Below, piece by piece: positions 33,709-42,581 of a stretch of DNA of 64,000 bases. How positions within the stretch are numbered: the stretch's first letter is position 1; the number at the start of each line of letters is the position of its first letter. Position numbers and translations under genes: made by a program. The DNA lies in the NCBI GenBank assembly GCA_900659855.1, contig CAACVI010000012.1, positions 320,532 to 384,531 on the forward strand. Direction: 5' to 3'. Below the pieces are notes generated by a model. That model was not told the origin of the DNA. It searched no databases and worked only from the letters and a program-made list of their open reading frames with translations. The stretch is from Candidatus Desulfarcum epimagneticum. Lineage in GTDB: Bacteria > Desulfobacterota > Desulfobacteria > Desulfobacterales > CR-1.

Positions 33709-35424
33709 TTAAGACAGCCCTTTAAATTTTTTGATCCATATGCCGCTGAGCAGCCACGAGTAGGCGTATGTCCCGATCAGGATCAAAGCAAAGGTCTTGA
33801 CGATGTCCATGGCGTCGCCGTTTAAGGAAAAGGCCGGGACATAGCCGAACAAAAACGGCCCCAGGTATAAAAACTTGGCAAACTTGAAAGAGGCGATGGC
33901 CGTGCGCCACATGTTGGCCTTGGCGATGGCGGCCCCGGCGAACGCCGCGATGCACACCGGCGGGGTGATGTTGGAGTCCTGGGACAGCCAGTACACGATC
34001 ATGTGGGACGCGATCTCGTTCACCCCCAGGTGGGTGAGCGCCGGAACCGCCACCACGGCCGTCACCAGGTACGCGGCCGTGACCGGCACCCCCATCCCCA
34101 AAACCAGGGAGGCCAGCGCGATGAGAAGGATGGTCAGCCACAGTCTTCCGTCGGCCAGGGTGATCATGATATCGGCGAAAGTCAGGATCAGGCCGCTGAA
34201 GGTGAGCGTTCCGATGATGATGCCGATGACGCCCACAGTGGCGCCGATCTTCAGGCTGTTTTCAGTCCCGGCTCTGGACGCCTCCACAAATTTTTTCAAA
34301 CCGATGCGGGTGTCTTTTTTGAACCAGCTGATGACGACGCAGACCACGATTCCGATGATGGCCGAGTACCCCGGGGAAAAACCGCCGAGCATCAAAACCG
34401 TGATGGCGACAAGCGGCAGGGTGTAATGCCACTGGGCCTTGAAGATTTCAAAGGGCCGTTTGTCGCTTTTTTCCCCCTTGATGCCGTTCATTTTGGCCTC
34501 AAAATGGACCATCATAAACACACTGAACACATACATCAGCGCCGGGAATATGGCCACCAGCATGATTTTCGAGTAGGCCACGCCGGTCAGCTCAGCCATG
34601 ATAAAGCCCCCGGCCCCCATGATCGGGGGCATGAACATCCCGGAGATGGAGGCGGCGGGCTCGATTCCCCCGGCGATATGGGGACGGAACCCGGCCTTTT
34701 TCATCATGGGAATGGTGAAGGCGCCGGTGGACACCGTGTTGGCGATGGCGCTGCCTGAAATGGAGCCGAAAAGACCGCTGGCGATGACCGACACCTTGGC
34801 GGGGCCCCCGGTTTTGTGGCCCACCGCCGCCAGGGGAAAATCGATGAAAAATCTCTGGGCGCCGGATTTTTCCAGAAAAGCGCCGAAAAGCACGAACAAA
34901 ATGACATAGGTGGCCAAGACATTGGCCATGATCCCGAACACACCGTCGCTTTTGTAAAAAATGCTCACGCACACCCCGGGAAAGGTGTCCCCGGCGTGGG
35001 CGAACATGTCCGGCGCGTAGGCGCCGTAAACGCCATAAAGGAGCAAAAGCCCCCCCAGGACCACAAAAACCGGCCCCACCACGCGCCGGGCCAGCTCAAT
35101 TCCCAAAAGAACCCCGACCACGGCCACGGCCATGTCCAGGGGCGTCTCGGCGCCGATCCGGTAATTGATGGCCTCAAAGTTCAATATCCAGTAACCGATG
35201 GTGAAAACAGAGACCAGGATCAGGGCGTGGTCCACAATCCTGAATATCCGGCGTTTGGATTTGCAGGCCAGAAAAATCAGGACATAGGTGATCATCACAT
35301 ACACGCCCCGGTGCCACTGGGTGGCCGCCGGCCGGATCACCGCCGAGTAGGAGTAAAAAAGAACCAGAAACACCGACAAAACATCAAATATGATCTTTTC
35401 CAGGCGGTTCAACTGATCTCGCAT
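33709..35424 (-). CDS. TRAP transporter fused permease (DctQM type, TAXI class)
   Basis: This is an inner-membrane secondary transporter using a periplasmic receptor and an ion gradient. The 571-aa protein has about four N-terminal TM helices (DctQ-like) fused to a twelve-helix DctM-like part with GSISGSAIANTVSTGAFTIP and MFMPPIMGAGGFIMAELTG, both hallmarks of fused TAXI TRAP permeases. The receptor gene is immediately upstream (35 bases). The substrate is unknown; TAXI systems often take dicarboxylates or glutamate-like compounds. A 20-codon piece of a paralogue lies 1.6 kb downstream. Confidence 0.93.
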   Translation of the reverse strand: MRDQLNRLEKIIFDVLSVFLVLFYSYSAVIRPAATQWHRGVYVMITYVLIFLACKSKRRIFRIVDHALILVSVFTIGYWILNFEAINYRIGAETPLDMAVAVVGVLLGIELARRVVGPVFVVLGGLLLLYGVYGAYAPDMFAHAGDTFPGVCVSIFYKSDGVFGIMANVLATYVILFVLFGAFLEKSGAQRFFIDFPLAAVGHKTGGPAKVSVIASGLFGSISGSAIANTVSTGAFTIPMMKKAGFRPHIAGGIEPAASISGMFMPPIMGAGGFIMAELTGVAYSKIMLVAIFPALMYVFSVFMMVHFEAKMNGIKGEKSDKRPFEIFKAQWHYTLPLVAITVLMLGGFSPGYSAIIGIVVCVVISWFKKDTRIGLKKFVEASRAGTENSLKIGATVGVIGIIIGTLTFSGLILTFADIMITLADGRLWLTILLIALASLVLGMGVPVTAAYLVTAVVAVPALTHLGVNEIASHMIVYWLSQDSNITPPVCIAAFAGAAIAKANMWRTAIASFKFAKFLYLGPFLFGYVPAFSLNGDAMDIVKTFALILIGTYAYSWLLSGIWIKKFKGLS

Positions 35425-35459
35425 CGCATCCGTCTCCCTTCAGGCCGCCCCGCCCGAAT

Positions 35460-36434
35460 CTATTTCAGCATCCCCTTCTCTTTCCAGAATTTCTCAGCCC
35501 CGGGGTGAAACGGCGTGACAATGTTCGTGGCCCCGGTCTTCAACGACATATGTTTAAACGTCTTTTTCTGGGTCCGCATGTGGGCCAGCCCCTCGTCGGT
35601 GTAAAGGGTGGAGAGGATCCGGTAAATCGTGTCCGCCGGCGCGTCGGCGTTGGCCACCCAAAGCGCGCTGTCCTGGAAGGACGGGGTGTCCCCATCCACG
35701 CCCCGGTAAGTGCCGCCCGGGACCGTGAGCTTGCCGAAGTAGGGATACCGTTCGTAAAAGCCCGAGGAGACGGCGTCCGCGTTCAGGTCCACCATGCCGA
35801 TGTCGTTGGTCTGGGCCGCCATGATCACGGCGCCGCTGGGAAAGGCGGTGAACAGCCAGAAGGCGTCGAGCTGCCGGTTTCCGAACGCGGCGGCCGCGTC
35901 GTTGTATCCCATGGCGTTTCGCTCAATCCTGTCCCACATTCCCATGTGCGTGAAAAACAGCTCGCAGTTGGCGAACGCCCCGGAGCCCGCGTTTCCCACC
36001 CCGACCTTTTTCCCCGCCAGGTCTTTCACGCTCTTGATCCCCGAGCCCGCCCGAACCACCAGCTGGGCCGGCGCCCCGTACAGCCAGGCCACGGCCAGGA
36101 CATTCTCATATTTGCGCGGGTCGTTTTTCATTTTTCCGTTGCGGCCCAGCCACACATGGCCCGAGTACACCACACTCATGTGCTGCCGCCCGGAATTGGT
36201 CTTTCTCAAATTCTCAACAGAGCCGGCCGAGGTCTGGGCCTTGACGGAAAAATCCGGAATGCCCTTGAGCGCCTTATACACCTGGACCGCGTTGGCCACC
36301 ACCTGGAACGTCCCCCCGGAGGGCCCGCCGCCGAAAATAAGTCTCTTTTTGGCAAACGCCCCGCCGGCAAACACAAAGGATATCGCCAAAAACGCGCACA
36401 GGCCCACGAGCATGGAAAAAAAACTTTTTTTCAT
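35460..36434 (-). CDS. TAXI-family TRAP solute-binding receptor
   Basis: This periplasmic receptor (324 aa) delivers solute to the fused TRAP permease. A signal peptide is clear: MKKSFFSMLVGLCAFLAISF, with the cleavage region GGAFAKK. The mature part has family motifs IFGGGPSGGTFQVVANA and DLAGKKVGVGNAGSGA and later VPGGTYRG. ATG at 36434 has GGAGGG at 7 bases; a GTG one codon upstream is also possible. Its start overlaps the stop of a truncated HEPN reading frame. Confidence 0.93.
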   Translation of the reverse strand: MKKSFFSMLVGLCAFLAISFVFAGGAFAKKRLIFGGGPSGGTFQVVANAVQVYKALKGIPDFSVKAQTSAGSVENLRKTNSGRQHMSVVYSGHVWLGRNGKMKNDPRKYENVLAVAWLYGAPAQLVVRAGSGIKSVKDLAGKKVGVGNAGSGAFANCELFFTHMGMWDRIERNAMGYNDAAAAFGNRQLDAFWLFTAFPSGAVIMAAQTNDIGMVDLNADAVSSGFYERYPYFGKLTVPGGTYRGVDGDTPSFQDSALWVANADAPADTIYRILSTLYTDEGLAHMRTQKKTFKHMSLKTGATNIVTPFHPGAEKFWKEKGMLK

Positions 36435-36562
36435 CACATTTCCCTCCCTGTTTTTTTCTTCAGATTGAGATGGCTCTTCACCTCGCCATAGGTATTCAAA
36501 GATTCAACAACGGACAAATCTTCTTCACATGCCTGAAGCCAGGCTGACACAGACGGATTCAT
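36434..36562 (-). pseudogene. Truncated HEPN-type protein (42 codons)
   Basis: It starts MNPSVSAWLQACEEDLSVVE, very like the first helix of HEPN domains (an A-x-x-D-L pattern), and overlaps the stop of the nucleotidyltransferase gene by ATGA, as in MNT-HEPN pairs. It stops after 42 codons, whereas HEPN proteins are about 130 aa and carry an R-x4-6-H motif; that part is absent. Its end fuses directly into the ribosome-binding site of the TAXI receptor gene. It is probably a deletion remnant. Confidence 0.65.
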
Positions 36563-36885
36563 ACCAGAAATTTGCCCTTTTCTAAAATTTCTCGGGTGAA
36601 AGAATTGTCGGCCTTGATAAAACAATCCCATTCGGGCCGCGTGTACACAATCAAATCCATAGGAACCTTAACGTTTAAATGTTTGAAATATTTTTTTACC
36701 GACGAGTAGTTTTCAGTCCTTTCATCAAAATTTTTCGGCGGCTGATTTTTATCCAGGACCACAATCAAATCAATGTCGCTGTCAGCACCGATTTCCCCGT
36801 ATGCGTATGAGCCAAACAGCACGGCCTTATACGGACTTAACTCGGCCAGAATATTTTCCAATTCTATGAGATGGTTTTGCGGCAT
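36559..36885 (-). CDS. Minimal nucleotidyltransferase (MNT) domain protein
   Basis: This 108-aa protein has the pol-beta-type motif LFGSYAYGEIGADSDIDLIV (GSxxxG...DxD) and a third acidic region (VPMDLIVY), as in MntA-like antitoxins that AMPylate HEPN RNase toxins. ATG at 36885 gives a compact MNT; an in-frame GTG at 36936 is less likely. It overlaps the ATG of the truncated HEPN gene, so the toxin half of the pair seems lost. Confidence 0.8.
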   Translation of the reverse strand: MPQNHLIELENILAELSPYKAVLFGSYAYGEIGADSDIDLIVVLDKNQPPKNFDERTENYSSVKKYFKHLNVKVPMDLIVYTRPEWDCFIKADNSFTREILEKGKFLV

Positions 36886-37061
36886 GTTTTTCTTTGAGTT
36901 TGGAGTCGCCTGAAAAAAACGACGCTCATTATTCACAAAACGCGAGACGAAACGCCTCGGTTTTAAAATAAACGGCTATTTTCGTGAAGAAGATTTGATT
37001 CCTGAACGCCGTCAAAAGCATACAAATTTAACCGGATGTTTGTCAAACTTTTTCCAGCCCG

Positions 37062-37097
37062 CCTGATCCCGGCCGGCGGCCCGCAGCCGGGATCAGG
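37062..37097. terminator. Inverted repeat at the 3' end of the aminotransferase gene
   Basis: CCTGATCCCGGC (37062-37073) and GCCGGGATCAGG (37086-37097) form a perfect 12-bp stem overlapping the aminotransferase stop codon. No U-tract follows on the minus strand, so its role as a terminator is uncertain. Confidence 0.45.
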
Positions 37098-38214
37098 AGC
37101 CTTTTTGAGTCGCCTGAAGATAGTCCTCAAACCGGTCCAGGGCCCCGGGGAGATTTTTCCGGCCAAAGCCGATGCGAAAGGAATTGAGCCCCGGCCCATA
37201 AAGGCTTCCGGGGAGAAGCAAAACGCCCGCCTTTTCCAGGAGATCGGCGCAGAACTCGTCCGCATCGCCCTTCAAAAGCGTTGGGAAAGCGATGGAGCCC
37301 GCCTCGGGGCGCCGCCAGCGGAACAGGTCGGCGTGGGAATCAAAAAAAAGGTCCAGCCGGTCCAGGTTTTCTCGAATGATATGGAGGTTGCGCGCCGCGA
37401 TGGCCTCGCCATGACGCAGCGCCAGGGTCGCCAGAAACTCCCCGGGGGCGGAGGCGCAGATGGTGGTGTAGTCTTTAAACGCCGCAAGCTCCCGAAAAAG
37501 CGCGTCGTTTCGGGTGGCGACCCACCCGATCCGCAGTCCGGCGAGTCCGTACGTTTTGGACATCACGCCCAGCGACACGGCGCGGGGGTTGAGATCGGCA
37601 AAGGCGGGCAGGCGGCGGGAAGGGTCCAGCTCCAGGCCCCGGTACACCTCATCTGAAAAAATCACAAAGCCATGCGCGTCGGACAGCGCCGACAGCTCCC
37701 GGGCAAACGCCGGAGAAGGCAGAAATCCCGTCGGGTTATGCGGAAAATTCACCACCACCACCCGGGTCCGGGGGGTCAGCGAGCGTTTTAAAACCTCAAT
37801 ATCCGGCTCCCATCCGCGATTCGGATCCCCCCGCCATTCCGAAACCCCGGCGCCCACGCCCCGGGCCACCTCCCCGAGGGACTGGTAAAAGGGCGCGTGA
37901 ACGATGATGTGGTCCCCGGGCTCCAGCGCCACGTTCATGAAATTAAAAATCGCCTCCTCGGCCCCGGAGTGAGCCAGGATCCGGTCCGCCCCCATGTCTT
38001 CGTACAGCCCGGCGATTCCGTGGCGAAGCCCGGGGTCGCCCCGCGAGTCGGTGTAGCCCATTGAAAGAGACATGAAACGGTCATGGGCGTCGGGCTCCAG
38101 CGCCAGCAGGTCTCCAATCTCCATGCTCTCGCAGTCCGACGCGCACAGAAGATAAGGGGCCGAGAACTCATGCCGGGCAAAATATCGTTCCAGCCGAAAA
38201 GGATGCAGCTTCAT
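37093..38214 (-). CDS. PLP-dependent aminotransferase, class I/II fold
   Basis: This fold-type I enzyme (373 aa) transfers amino groups using pyridoxal phosphate. It shows NFPHNPTGFL, FSDEVYRGLEL (with the Asp that contacts PLP) and the Lys loop MSKTYGLAGLRIGW (Lys about residue 225), plus RIGFGRKNLPG near the C-terminus for the substrate carboxylate Arg. The substrate cannot be told; it is nearest to MalY/PatB or broad-range aminotransferases. It lies two bases after the AlkD-like gene on the same strand. Confidence 0.9.
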   Translation of the reverse strand: MKLHPFRLERYFARHEFSAPYLLCASDCESMEIGDLLALEPDAHDRFMSLSMGYTDSRGDPGLRHGIAGLYEDMGADRILAHSGAEEAIFNFMNVALEPGDHIIVHAPFYQSLGEVARGVGAGVSEWRGDPNRGWEPDIEVLKRSLTPRTRVVVVNFPHNPTGFLPSPAFARELSALSDAHGFVIFSDEVYRGLELDPSRRLPAFADLNPRAVSLGVMSKTYGLAGLRIGWVATRNDALFRELAAFKDYTTICASAPGEFLATLALRHGEAIAARNLHIIRENLDRLDLFFDSHADLFRWRRPEAGSIAFPTLLKGDADEFCADLLEKAGVLLLPGSLYGPGLNSFRIGFGRKNLPGALDRFEDYLQATQKGS

Positions 38215-38215
38215 T

Positions 38216-38962
38216 TTAAAACCCTCCCCTTTCCGAAAAAGACCAGTCGGAGCTGGAAACGCGCCGTTCCCGGGGCCTTTTCAAGCCTTTGATCAAAGCC
38301 TTATGATCCTTTGAGACCCGGCGGCTTTCCCGGGATTTCTGGATGGCTTTGTTGTGGGTTTCGTCGTCCAGGGCGTTGCCTTGAAGAAAAACGATGGTTT
38401 CCAAAGGATATTTGGCCATGCACACGGAGATCAGCCAGGCGTTCGCCATCCGGGCGTAGTATCCGGTATGCGAGACGCTTTGGGACAAATCGAATATCAT
38501 CCCCAGGTTTTGCTCCCTCACATAATGCGTCAGCAAAATGACAAACCCCGCCCGGACCACAAACTCCATGTCCGACGTCAGCCATCTCCTGACCGCCTCC
38601 AGAACATCTTCTTTTTCATCGGCCATGTGTTTAAACCGGCACACGGTGGAGTCAATCTGCGCCCAGTTGTCCGTCTTTTTTAAAAACGTCTCAGTGAAGG
38701 GCAAAAGGTTTTTAAACGGCTCATCCAGAAAGGCCAGAACCATCCCCTCCAGCATAATCATCTCATGGATGTCCGGCTTGTCTGAGCGGACAAATCCCAT
38801 GTCGTTCTCTTCTGCGATCCGCCGGGCTATTTTCCTTAAAGCCGGCAGGCGGACGCCCAGAATGCGCCGCCGGGTGGGGATGATTTTTCGGCTGAACGCC
38901 TTGTAATCGTCCTCGGCCAGATTTTTCAGCTCTTCCAGAACCGATTCGGGTGTGTGTCGCAT
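38216..38962 (-). CDS. AlkD-like DNA alkylation repair protein
   Basis: This HEAT-like DNA glycosylase-family protein is 248 aa from ATG 38962; a GTG at 38986 is also in frame. The family signature is IPTRRRILGVRLPALRKIAR near the N-terminus and KKTDNWAQIDSTVC at about 110-125, where AlkD has its catalytic Asp. AlkD excises 3- and 7-alkylpurines. A basic C-terminal tail (GLKRPRERRVSS) is an extra. Coupled with the aminotransferase by a very short gap. Confidence 0.85.
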   Translation of the reverse strand: MRHTPESVLEELKNLAEDDYKAFSRKIIPTRRRILGVRLPALRKIARRIAEENDMGFVRSDKPDIHEMIMLEGMVLAFLDEPFKNLLPFTETFLKKTDNWAQIDSTVCRFKHMADEKEDVLEAVRRWLTSDMEFVVRAGFVILLTHYVREQNLGMIFDLSQSVSHTGYYARMANAWLISVCMAKYPLETIVFLQGNALDDETHNKAIQKSRESRRVSKDHKALIKGLKRPRERRVSSSDWSFSERGGF

Positions 38963-39171
38963 AATAATATCCGGGGTCTTTTTCACTGGGTTGTCAAATG
39001 AGGGCCTGGCTTCGCCAAATCGAAATATGAGCGCTGTAAACTGAAAGTTATGACATGCCGCAGCGACTTTTGAAGATGGATTTTGGCTTCATGAGCGCCG
39101 ATTGTTTCCATGGTATTTACCGATGCATATAAACCAGCCTGACCCAAGCCTAAATCAAGCCTGACCGCCTG

Positions 39172-40182
39172 TCAAGGCCGTAAAGAGGACGAAGTGTGTG
39201 ATTTCAACCATTCCCTGTATATTTCAAAACCCCTCTGGTTGGAAATTCTGGGGGAGTAACCGATTTTCCGGCGGGCTTTCTCAATGGACATGGTCATGGA
39301 TCTGGCCATATACCCCACTGAAAAACGGGTCATGGCGGGCCTTGGGTCGCCAAAGGGCAAACGGCTGATCCATTCCATCATTCCCGCCAGGGTTTTCGCC
39401 ATGGGCTCGGGAATATTTCTGGGATTAAACGGCCGGCCGACCATTTCCAGCATTTGAGAAAACCAGTCCAGAACGGTCACCGGGTCCCCGTTGGAAATGT
39501 TGTACACCTCGTTCCAGGCCTCATCCGGGGCCAAAAGACAATTTTCCACCGCATCCCCGAGATTCTGGACGCAGGTGATATCAATCAGGGCCCGGCCATG
39601 GTTGATCAGGGGGAAGCGTTTTTTTTCAGACAATCTGAAAATCCGGGGCGCAATGGTTTCATCGTGGGGGCCATACACCGCCCTGGGCCTCAGCGAAATG
39701 GCCCGCAAATTTTCCTTTTCACCAGACAGCAGCTCTCTTTCCGCCATGAGCTTGGTTTTCCCGTAATCAAACTGCCTGGCGGGCAGGGGCTCGTCTTCTG
39801 AAATATTCAACCGGTCTTTGCCGGTGTAATAGACGCTTGGGGTGGACAGAAATATAATTTTGGGGATATCCCGGGCTTTGCAGGCGGCAATGACATTCCG
39901 GGTTCCCGTGACATTTGTGCCGTAAAATTCGGAATATCGTCCCCAGTCCCCGGTTTTCCCCGCGCAATGGATGACGCAGTCCGCCGGCTCAAAGACCTGT
40001 TTCAACTGACTCCGGTCGCGGATGTCCGCCGGCCTGAAGTCCGCGCCGATTCTTCGAAGCGCCGCGCCGATCCGGGACGAGCGGCCGGTGGCCGTCACAT
40101 GGGCGCCGCTTTTATGGAAACGCTCGGCCAGATTTCTGCCGATGAATCCGGTGGCGCCGGTTATGATGAGTTTCATCTCCAT
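39172..40182 (-). CDS. NAD(P)-dependent epimerase/dehydratase (extended SDR)
   Basis: This extended short-chain dehydrogenase (336 aa) has ITGATGFIGRNLAERF as the nucleotide-binding motif, CVIHCAGKTGDWG, Ser-Tyr-Lys catalysis around STPSV and DYGKTKLMAE, and RPRAVYGPHD. The form resembles 3-beta-HSD-like or NAD-epimerase proteins acting on sterol/isoprenoid-like or sugar substrates; the substrate is not defined. The region downstream (39000-39171) holds no gene that I can see. Confidence 0.85.
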   Translation of the reverse strand: MEMKLIITGATGFIGRNLAERFHKSGAHVTATGRSSRIGAALRRIGADFRPADIRDRSQLKQVFEPADCVIHCAGKTGDWGRYSEFYGTNVTGTRNVIAACKARDIPKIIFLSTPSVYYTGKDRLNISEDEPLPARQFDYGKTKLMAERELLSGEKENLRAISLRPRAVYGPHDETIAPRIFRLSEKKRFPLINHGRALIDITCVQNLGDAVENCLLAPDEAWNEVYNISNGDPVTVLDWFSQMLEMVGRPFNPRNIPEPMAKTLAGMMEWISRLPFGDPRPAMTRFSVGYMARSMTMSIEKARRKIGYSPRISNQRGFEIYREWLKSHTSSSLRP

Positions 40183-40263
40183 TTTTCACACATATCCAGC
40201 GGGTAAAATAACAGGGTTTCTTCGCACGCAAACAGGCCGATCATTCCGTTTTTCATCCTTTCT

Positions 40264-40890
40264 TTACCGGGTCGCCGCTGCAAGCTTGAAAGCCAGCCCC
40301 AAAAAAACCATTCCCGCGACCCGGCTCATGTTTTTCCGGACCCCGGGGGACCGGGCCAGCCATTGGCCCAGGGCGCCGGCCATGAGCGCGACGCTTCCGA
40401 AAACCAGCAGGGTGGCCAGAATAAACAGCCCGCCCAGGATAAAAATCTGCGGGGCCACGCTTCCCCGGGCCGGGTCGGCGAACTGGGGCAGAAAAGCCAG
40501 GAAAAAAATGGAGACCTTGGGGTTTGTGATGTTCATGACAATGCCCCGGCCATACAGCCGCCACAGGCCGGCGTCCATCTCCCCTCTCCCCTCCATTGTC
40601 TCAGGAGAGGCCCTGAACGCCTGCCAGGCCAGATACGCCAGGTAGGCGGCGCCCATGAATTTAAGGGCGGAAAACGCCAGAGCCGAGGTCTGAAACAGCG
40701 CCGCCACGCCCAGGGCCACCGCCGTGGTGTGGACCACAAGACCGGAGCAAAGGCCGAGCATGACGGCGATCCCGGCCTTTTTTCCCCGAAGTGCGGATTG
40801 GGTGAGCACAAATATGTTGTCCGGTCCGGGGGCCAGGGCAAGCAGTATGGAGGCCGAGACAAAAGTCAGCATGACGTCAGGGGGCATCAT
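40264..40890 (-). CDS. LysE/RhtB-family amino-acid exporter
   Basis: This inner-membrane exporter (208 aa) has six predicted TM helices. It starts with the family segment FVSASILLALAPGPDNIFVL and has GIVMNITNPKVSIFFLAFLPQF in the middle, both typical. Substrates in the family are amino acids such as lysine, threonine or homoserine lactone. It lies just downstream of the mazF toxin gene, with only six bases between them, but the functions are probably unrelated. Confidence 0.9.
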   Translation of the reverse strand: MMPPDVMLTFVSASILLALAPGPDNIFVLTQSALRGKKAGIAVMLGLCSGLVVHTTAVALGVAALFQTSALAFSALKFMGAAYLAYLAWQAFRASPETMEGRGEMDAGLWRLYGRGIVMNITNPKVSIFFLAFLPQFADPARGSVAPQIFILGGLFILATLLVFGSVALMAGALGQWLARSPGVRKNMSRVAGMVFLGLAFKLAAATR

Positions 40891-40896
40891 TTTTCG

Positions 40897-41241
40897 CTAT
40901 TTTCCCTTGAGTTCGAGTATCGTGGAAACAGCCCGACAAACTTCATCAAGCTCATCCAGCGGCAAATGGCCAAGCTTGGACTTCAGTCTGTGCTTGGCCA
41001 CCGCGCGGATCTGGTCAATCACGGCGACAGCGGAGTCGCCCCTGCATGTGACTGGAATCGTGATCGGAGGATGCGGTTTGGCTCCGGTCGAGAGCGGAAT
41101 CACGACGAGCGTGCGACGAAGCCGGTTCAATGTGTCATGCGTCAGCACCACACACGGTCGGGTCTTCTTGATCTCAGAGCCCTGCGTGGGATCCAGGCTG
41201 ACCCACCAGATTTCCCCGCGCCTGACGGTTTGAGCTGTCAT
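40897..41241 (-). CDS. mazF: MazF/PemK-family endoribonuclease toxin
   Basis: This 114-aa protein has the MazF signature RRGEIWWVSLDPTQGSEIKKTRP, followed by CVVLTHD and LVVIPLS, and the C-terminal ...AVIDQIRAVAKHRL with conserved Asp-Gln-Arg. MazF toxins cut single-stranded mRNA at short motifs. Its ATG overlaps the antitoxin stop by ATGA, a classic type II toxin-antitoxin arrangement. Confidence 0.92.
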   Translation of the reverse strand: MTAQTVRRGEIWWVSLDPTQGSEIKKTRPCVVLTHDTLNRLRRTLVVIPLSTGAKPHPPITIPVTCRGDSAVAVIDQIRAVAKHRLKSKLGHLPLDELDEVCRAVSTILELKGK

Positions 41242-41456
41242 TCCTCGATTCCATCGTCAAAGGACTGCCATTCGTCAATTTCGAAAACAAGCGTTTCGTC
41301 CCGATTGGCGGCCCGGCAAGCGGCCGCAAGAGAGCTGTCTCGCTTTTTAAGCTCACTTTCGATTAAACGAGTGACAAGACGAGACCGCTGACGGGGCGGA
41401 ACGGCCGCCTGGAAGCGATGGGCCACAGGGTCAGGTATGGACAATGTGATTCTCAT
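41238..41456 (-). CDS. MazE/RHH-type antitoxin
   Basis: This 72-aa protein is the expected antitoxin partner. It starts MRITLSIPDPVAHRFQAAVP with a ribbon-helix-helix N-terminus (residues 1-40) and ends with an acidic tail (EIDEWQSFDDGIEE) fit to bind and block MazF. It comes first and overlaps the toxin gene, so the two are autoregulated together in the usual way. Confidence 0.85.
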   Translation of the reverse strand: MRITLSIPDPVAHRFQAAVPPRQRSRLVTRLIESELKKRDSSLAAACRAANRDETLVFEIDEWQSFDDGIEE

Positions 41457-41559
41457 AATTTTATTATTATGATTTATGACTTATGCTGTCAATACTTAAG
41501 TTTGAGCGGCGAGCACAAAGGGGATATTTAACACATCCGTCACACAAAGAATCCCCCGG

Positions 41560-41964
41560 TCATTCATACCGCCGGGCCTCAATGAGGTTCCTTTCGGGAT
41601 CCCGGAAATACACCGAGGTTCCCATGCCCAGCGCCCCCCATCTTCGGGCCGGGCCCTCCTCAATCTCCACGCCCGCCGCCTCAAGGCGTTTTAAAAGCGC
41701 CTCCCACTCCTGCCTGGGCATGGACAGGCAGAAATGGTCCAAATTTTCCCTTCCCGGGCCGGCGGGGGCGGTTTGTTTCCACATCTTTCTGGGAAAAAGA
41801 TCAATGATCGTGTCCGCGCTGATCCGGACCGAGGGAAACGGCGCCCGGCCCGCGCGGTATTCATCCAGCCGCTCCGGAGCCAGCATGAGGATTTCGGAAT
41901 AAAAACGAATCATCCGGTCGTCATCCTCCATATTGATCACAATATGATCCATCACGCATTCCAT
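41560..41964 (-). CDS. VOC/glyoxalase-superfamily protein
   Basis: This 134-aa protein has one VOC fold, beginning VMDHIVINMEDDDRMIRFY, with IDLFPR, LDHFCLSM, and STSVYFRDPERNLIEARRYE at the end, the usual metal His/Glu pattern of a dioxygenase or glyoxalase-like member. GGGAGG is 5 bases before ATG 41964, which fixes the start; longer reading reaches into the preceding gene. The substrate is unknown. Confidence 0.85.
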   Translation of the reverse strand: MECVMDHIVINMEDDDRMIRFYSEILMLAPERLDEYRAGRAPFPSVRISADTIIDLFPRKMWKQTAPAGPGRENLDHFCLSMPRQEWEALLKRLEAAGVEIEEGPARRWGALGMGTSVYFRDPERNLIEARRYE

Positions 41965-41983
41965 GATCGCCTCCCGACGTTTT

Positions 41984-42514
41984 TCACGCGTCCGTCTCGT
42001 TTTCATCTCTCATATAAAACCGCCACTTGCAGAACATATCGGCGGGATGGGGGTCCGGCGGCGCGAACACGCGCTCCACCACGATGCGCTCGTCTATTTC
42101 CCGGGCAAAGCTTTCAAATTCCCTCAAATGCATGTCCCCGCAGACATACTCCCCAAGCCCCCTCTTGAGCCGGGCGGTCTGGGTGGGGCAGTCGCTCACG
42201 GAGATGACCACCTCGTCCTGGCTTTCCTCGATGGGATACTCCACGATGATGTGCCAGGGAAACAGCGTCAGCGCCTTGACAAAGCCCGCCAGGCCCCTTT
42301 CCCGAATATCAAACCGTTCCAGCAGGTCTTTGGCGGCCATTCCCGCCACCCGGTCCCAGACATCCTCGTTGATCCGCTCCGCCGTGGGCTGGTCGAATTT
42401 TTCCGTGACTTTGATAAACCAGAAGGCGTCCACCACCCGGTAATGCCAGAGCAGAAACTGGATGTAGTCTTTCAGGCCCTTTTCGTCCATGCCGTCAAAC
42501 ACGCTCATGTCCAT
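41984..42514 (-). CDS. DUF6125-like conserved protein
   Basis: This 176-aa protein starts [20 protein letters not shown] after GGAGGAG (fixing the start at 42514). It has a Cys-rich conserved block [20 protein letters not shown] followed by [15 protein letters not shown] and [19 protein letters not shown]. This matches a family of unknown function (DUF6125) as I know it from anaerobes. Conserved Cys and His may bind a metal. Neighbours do not clarify its role. Confidence 0.75.
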   Translation of the reverse strand: MDMSVFDGMDEKGLKDYIQFLLWHYRVVDAFWFIKVTEKFDQPTAERINEDVWDRVAGMAAKDLLERFDIRERGLAGFVKALTLFPWHIIVEYPIEESQDEVVISVSDCPTQTARLKRGLGEYVCGDMHLREFESFAREIDERIVVERVFAPPDPHPADMFCKWRFYMRDENETDA

Positions 42515-42581
42515 GACGATCTCCTCCCCGCCGCCGGGCGTTTTTGATCCCTGTTTCAAGGCCAAAACCCGGCTTGTTTTT

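Noticed and set aside
34003-36491. Plus-strand frames opposite the TRAP permease and the TAXI receptor
   Set aside because: Antisense shadows of two canonical transport genes; the products are rich in His, Gly and Asp and have no recognisable domain.
39000-39171. Gap downstream of the epimerase
   Set aside because: Only weak short direct repeats (AGCCTGAC) are present; I see no gene or RNA structure there.
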